From Microcaldota archaeon (GTDB taxonomy: Archaea; Micrarchaeota; Micrarchaeia; Micrarchaeales; Micrarchaeaceae), in assembly GCA_021834785.1 (NCBI GenBank), contig JAKBRJ010000019.1, positions 1-13,214 of the forward strand: DNA of 13,214 nt. Direction: 5' to 3'. The first letter of the stretch is position 1, and each line of letters opens with the position of its first letter. A program made the translations under genes and the position numbers. Shown in pieces: positions 12,219-13,214 of this stretch. The notes under the pieces were generated by a model. That model was not told the DNA's origin. It did no database searches and saw only the letters and a program-made list of their open reading frames with translations.

Positions 12219-13214
12219 ATATCCTTTTTGTAACTTTTCTTGCGTGTAGCGCGTAATCCGTTCTCTCCTTAGGCTCCACCGATTTTCTTCTTAAAAGGCC
12301 TTCATATTGTATGCTGTATAGGTTATCAAACTTCCTATAATTTATGCTGCCTATGAGTATTTCGCTTACAATCATATAATCGGATCTTATGCCGCTTAAT
12401 ATACTGTTTAACTCTCTTTGGACATCGTCCAGCTGTCCGTCTTCGTATATCGGAAGCAGGTACATTATCCCGTCAGGAGTCTCGAAATCGCATATATACG
12501 AAAACCTGTTCAGCGTCGATTCTGGTTCGCCTATCACGTACTTGCGGTGTGCGTCCCTCGTATCAAGAAATTGGCCTTTGTTCAATATGTCTATCATTAT
12601 TATACCGTTATACTTCATATTGGGTTTTTGTATTGATATTGTTGGGCGCAATATTACATTTGCCTCTTCGCCGGAAAGCCGTTCGTATGCATTTTTTGCG
12701 CTTCCGTATGGCATTTGGTATCTTTTGTCTATTTCGGCAAAGCTTACTGCGCTATTGTCGTTGAACTCCTTTAAAACTGCATATTCCCGATGCCTAAGGT
12801 CTGATTTAGAGGGTTTTGGATTCCCTTTGGTCCTGTGCCACACCTTCTCCTTGAGAAGATCGAAGAAGCCATCCCGCATTGGAATAAATCCATAGTCTTC
12901 TTCTACAGGGGTTACTAACCATTTTGCATCAATATCTTTTAGTGCTCTGCTCTTTCGAATACGATCCAACATGTTTGTCAAAACTTCATTGTTTTCTGCT
13001 ACGCAATATACTATCATGTCGTAAATGCCCTTGGTAAGCATTGCCAGTTGAACCCGTTTTTCATCTTCAAATGCATCCTTTAACCCAATTGAATCAGGCA
13101 TGGCATCTATGAACTTTACCAGAATGAAATATTTCGAAAAGCCCAGATTGATGACATTTATCTCTTCTGTGTATTTTATTCCGAATTCGCTTTCCGCCCT
13201 TTTTATTATATATG
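12202..13214 (-). CDS. Lrp/AsnC-family transcriptional regulator with second HTH and effector-like half; N-terminus outside window
   Basis: The frame stays open to the right edge, so ATG 13101 is internal; 37 further residues precede it, beginning YIIKRAESEFGIKY. The segment EINVINLGFSKYFILVKFIDA is the classic junction from an Lrp N-terminal HTH (off-window) into the effector-binding RAM domain, which continues through LTKGIYDMIVYCVAENNEVL (fragment residues about 25-105). A second helix-turn-helix follows (about 138-178, REYAVLKEFNDNSAVSFAEI with PYGSAKNAYERL as recognition helix). A further alpha/beta half then has RAM-like strands (about 185-290) and ends in a basic tail. The layout is HTH-RAM-HTH-RAM-like, twice a usual Lrp subunit. 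It probably binds DNA in response to an amino acid or similar ligand. The first HTH must be confirmed from flanking sequence. Confidence 0.7.
   Translation of the reverse strand, partial: YIIKRAESEFGIKYTEEINVINLGFSKYFILVKFIDAMPDSIGLKDAFEDEKRVQLAMLTKGIYDMIVYCVAENNEVLTNMLDRIRKSRALKDIDAKWLVTPVEEDYGFIPMRDGFFDLLKEKVWHRTKGNPKPSKSDLRHREYAVLKEFNDNSAVSFAEIDKRYQMPYGSAKNAYERLSGEEANVILRPTISIQKPNMKYNGIIMIDILNKGQFLDTRDAHRKYVIGEPESTLNRFSYICDFETPDGIMYLLPIYEDGQLDDVQRELNSILSGIRSDYMIVSEILIGSINYRKFDNLYSIQYEGLLRRKSVEPKERTDYALHARKVTKRIFKQQV

Noticed and set aside
12389..12895. Plus-strand frame of 168 codons opposite the Lrp-type gene
   Set aside because: It is a Ser-rich antisense shadow; the minus-strand frame carries recognisable Lrp features across the same bases.
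12202..13101. Complete 299-codon gene starting at ATG 13101
   Set aside because: The frame continues without a stop to the window edge and the 37 upstream residues contain the conserved Lrp linker, so the ATG is internal and the gene is 5'-partial.
1..13214. CRISPR array, insertion sequence or prophage
   Set aside because: No regularly spaced direct repeats, transposase, integrase or terminal inverted repeats were seen; apart from the unrecognised helical genes the content is ordinary chromosomal.

Overview
The window is archaeal chromosome. It carries the end of ribosomal protein uL11, the clamp-loader small subunit RfcS and geranylgeranylglyceryl phosphate synthase (the committing step of archaeal ether lipids). 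It also has archaeal-type promoters (BRE/TATA about 24 nt before very short leaders), TTG starts, and a tRNA gene without encoded CCA. Genes are tightly packed, proteins are compact, and several lysine-rich genes are unrecognisable. Together with the moderate GC content this fits a small-genome archaeon of the DPANN/Micrarchaeota ('ARMAN') kind; that placement is an inference from style and was not tested.

Layout, left to right. (1) 1-991, plus strand: the 3' end of rpl11 with a hairpin terminator at its stop codon, then an HhH-GPD DNA glycosylase with a 4Fe-4S motif. (2) 1033-3301: a 600-residue cysteine-free helical protein with its own promoter, converging with a 139-residue helical protein on the minus strand; neither is recognised. 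(3) 3302-3487: a divergent promoter region with a spaced dyad. (4) 3488-8338, plus strand: a compact probable operon of a proline-dehydrogenase-like barrel with a degenerate active site, an NAD(P)-dependent SDR epimerase/reductase, GGGP synthase, an Rqc2/RqcH homologue cut back to its NFACT-N part, RNase Z, and tRNA-Val(GAC) starting on the base after the RNase Z stop codon. (5) 8463-9395: a lipoate-protein ligase A homologue. (6) 10923-9436, minus strand: an agmatinase-family ureohydrolase followed without a gap by an unrecognised 203-residue protein. (7) 11041-12012: rfcS. (8) 12088-12218: a miniature locus with TATA box, perfect palindrome, ribosome-binding site and micro-ORF. (9) 12202-13214, minus strand: an Lrp/AsnC-type regulator with a second internal HTH, whose N-terminus lies outside the window.

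The operon in (4) mixes membrane lipid synthesis (GGGP synthase, perhaps the SDR) with translation-linked RNA and quality-control functions (NFACT-N, RNase Z, tRNA). A shared initiation signature, GTG followed by exactly five bases and then the start codon, precedes eight starts in the window and was used to choose several of them. The points most worth a second look are the RNase Z/tRNA junction, the NFACT protein ending exactly at a domain boundary, the PRODH-like protein lacking catalytic residues, and the micro-ORF locus at 12088-12218.
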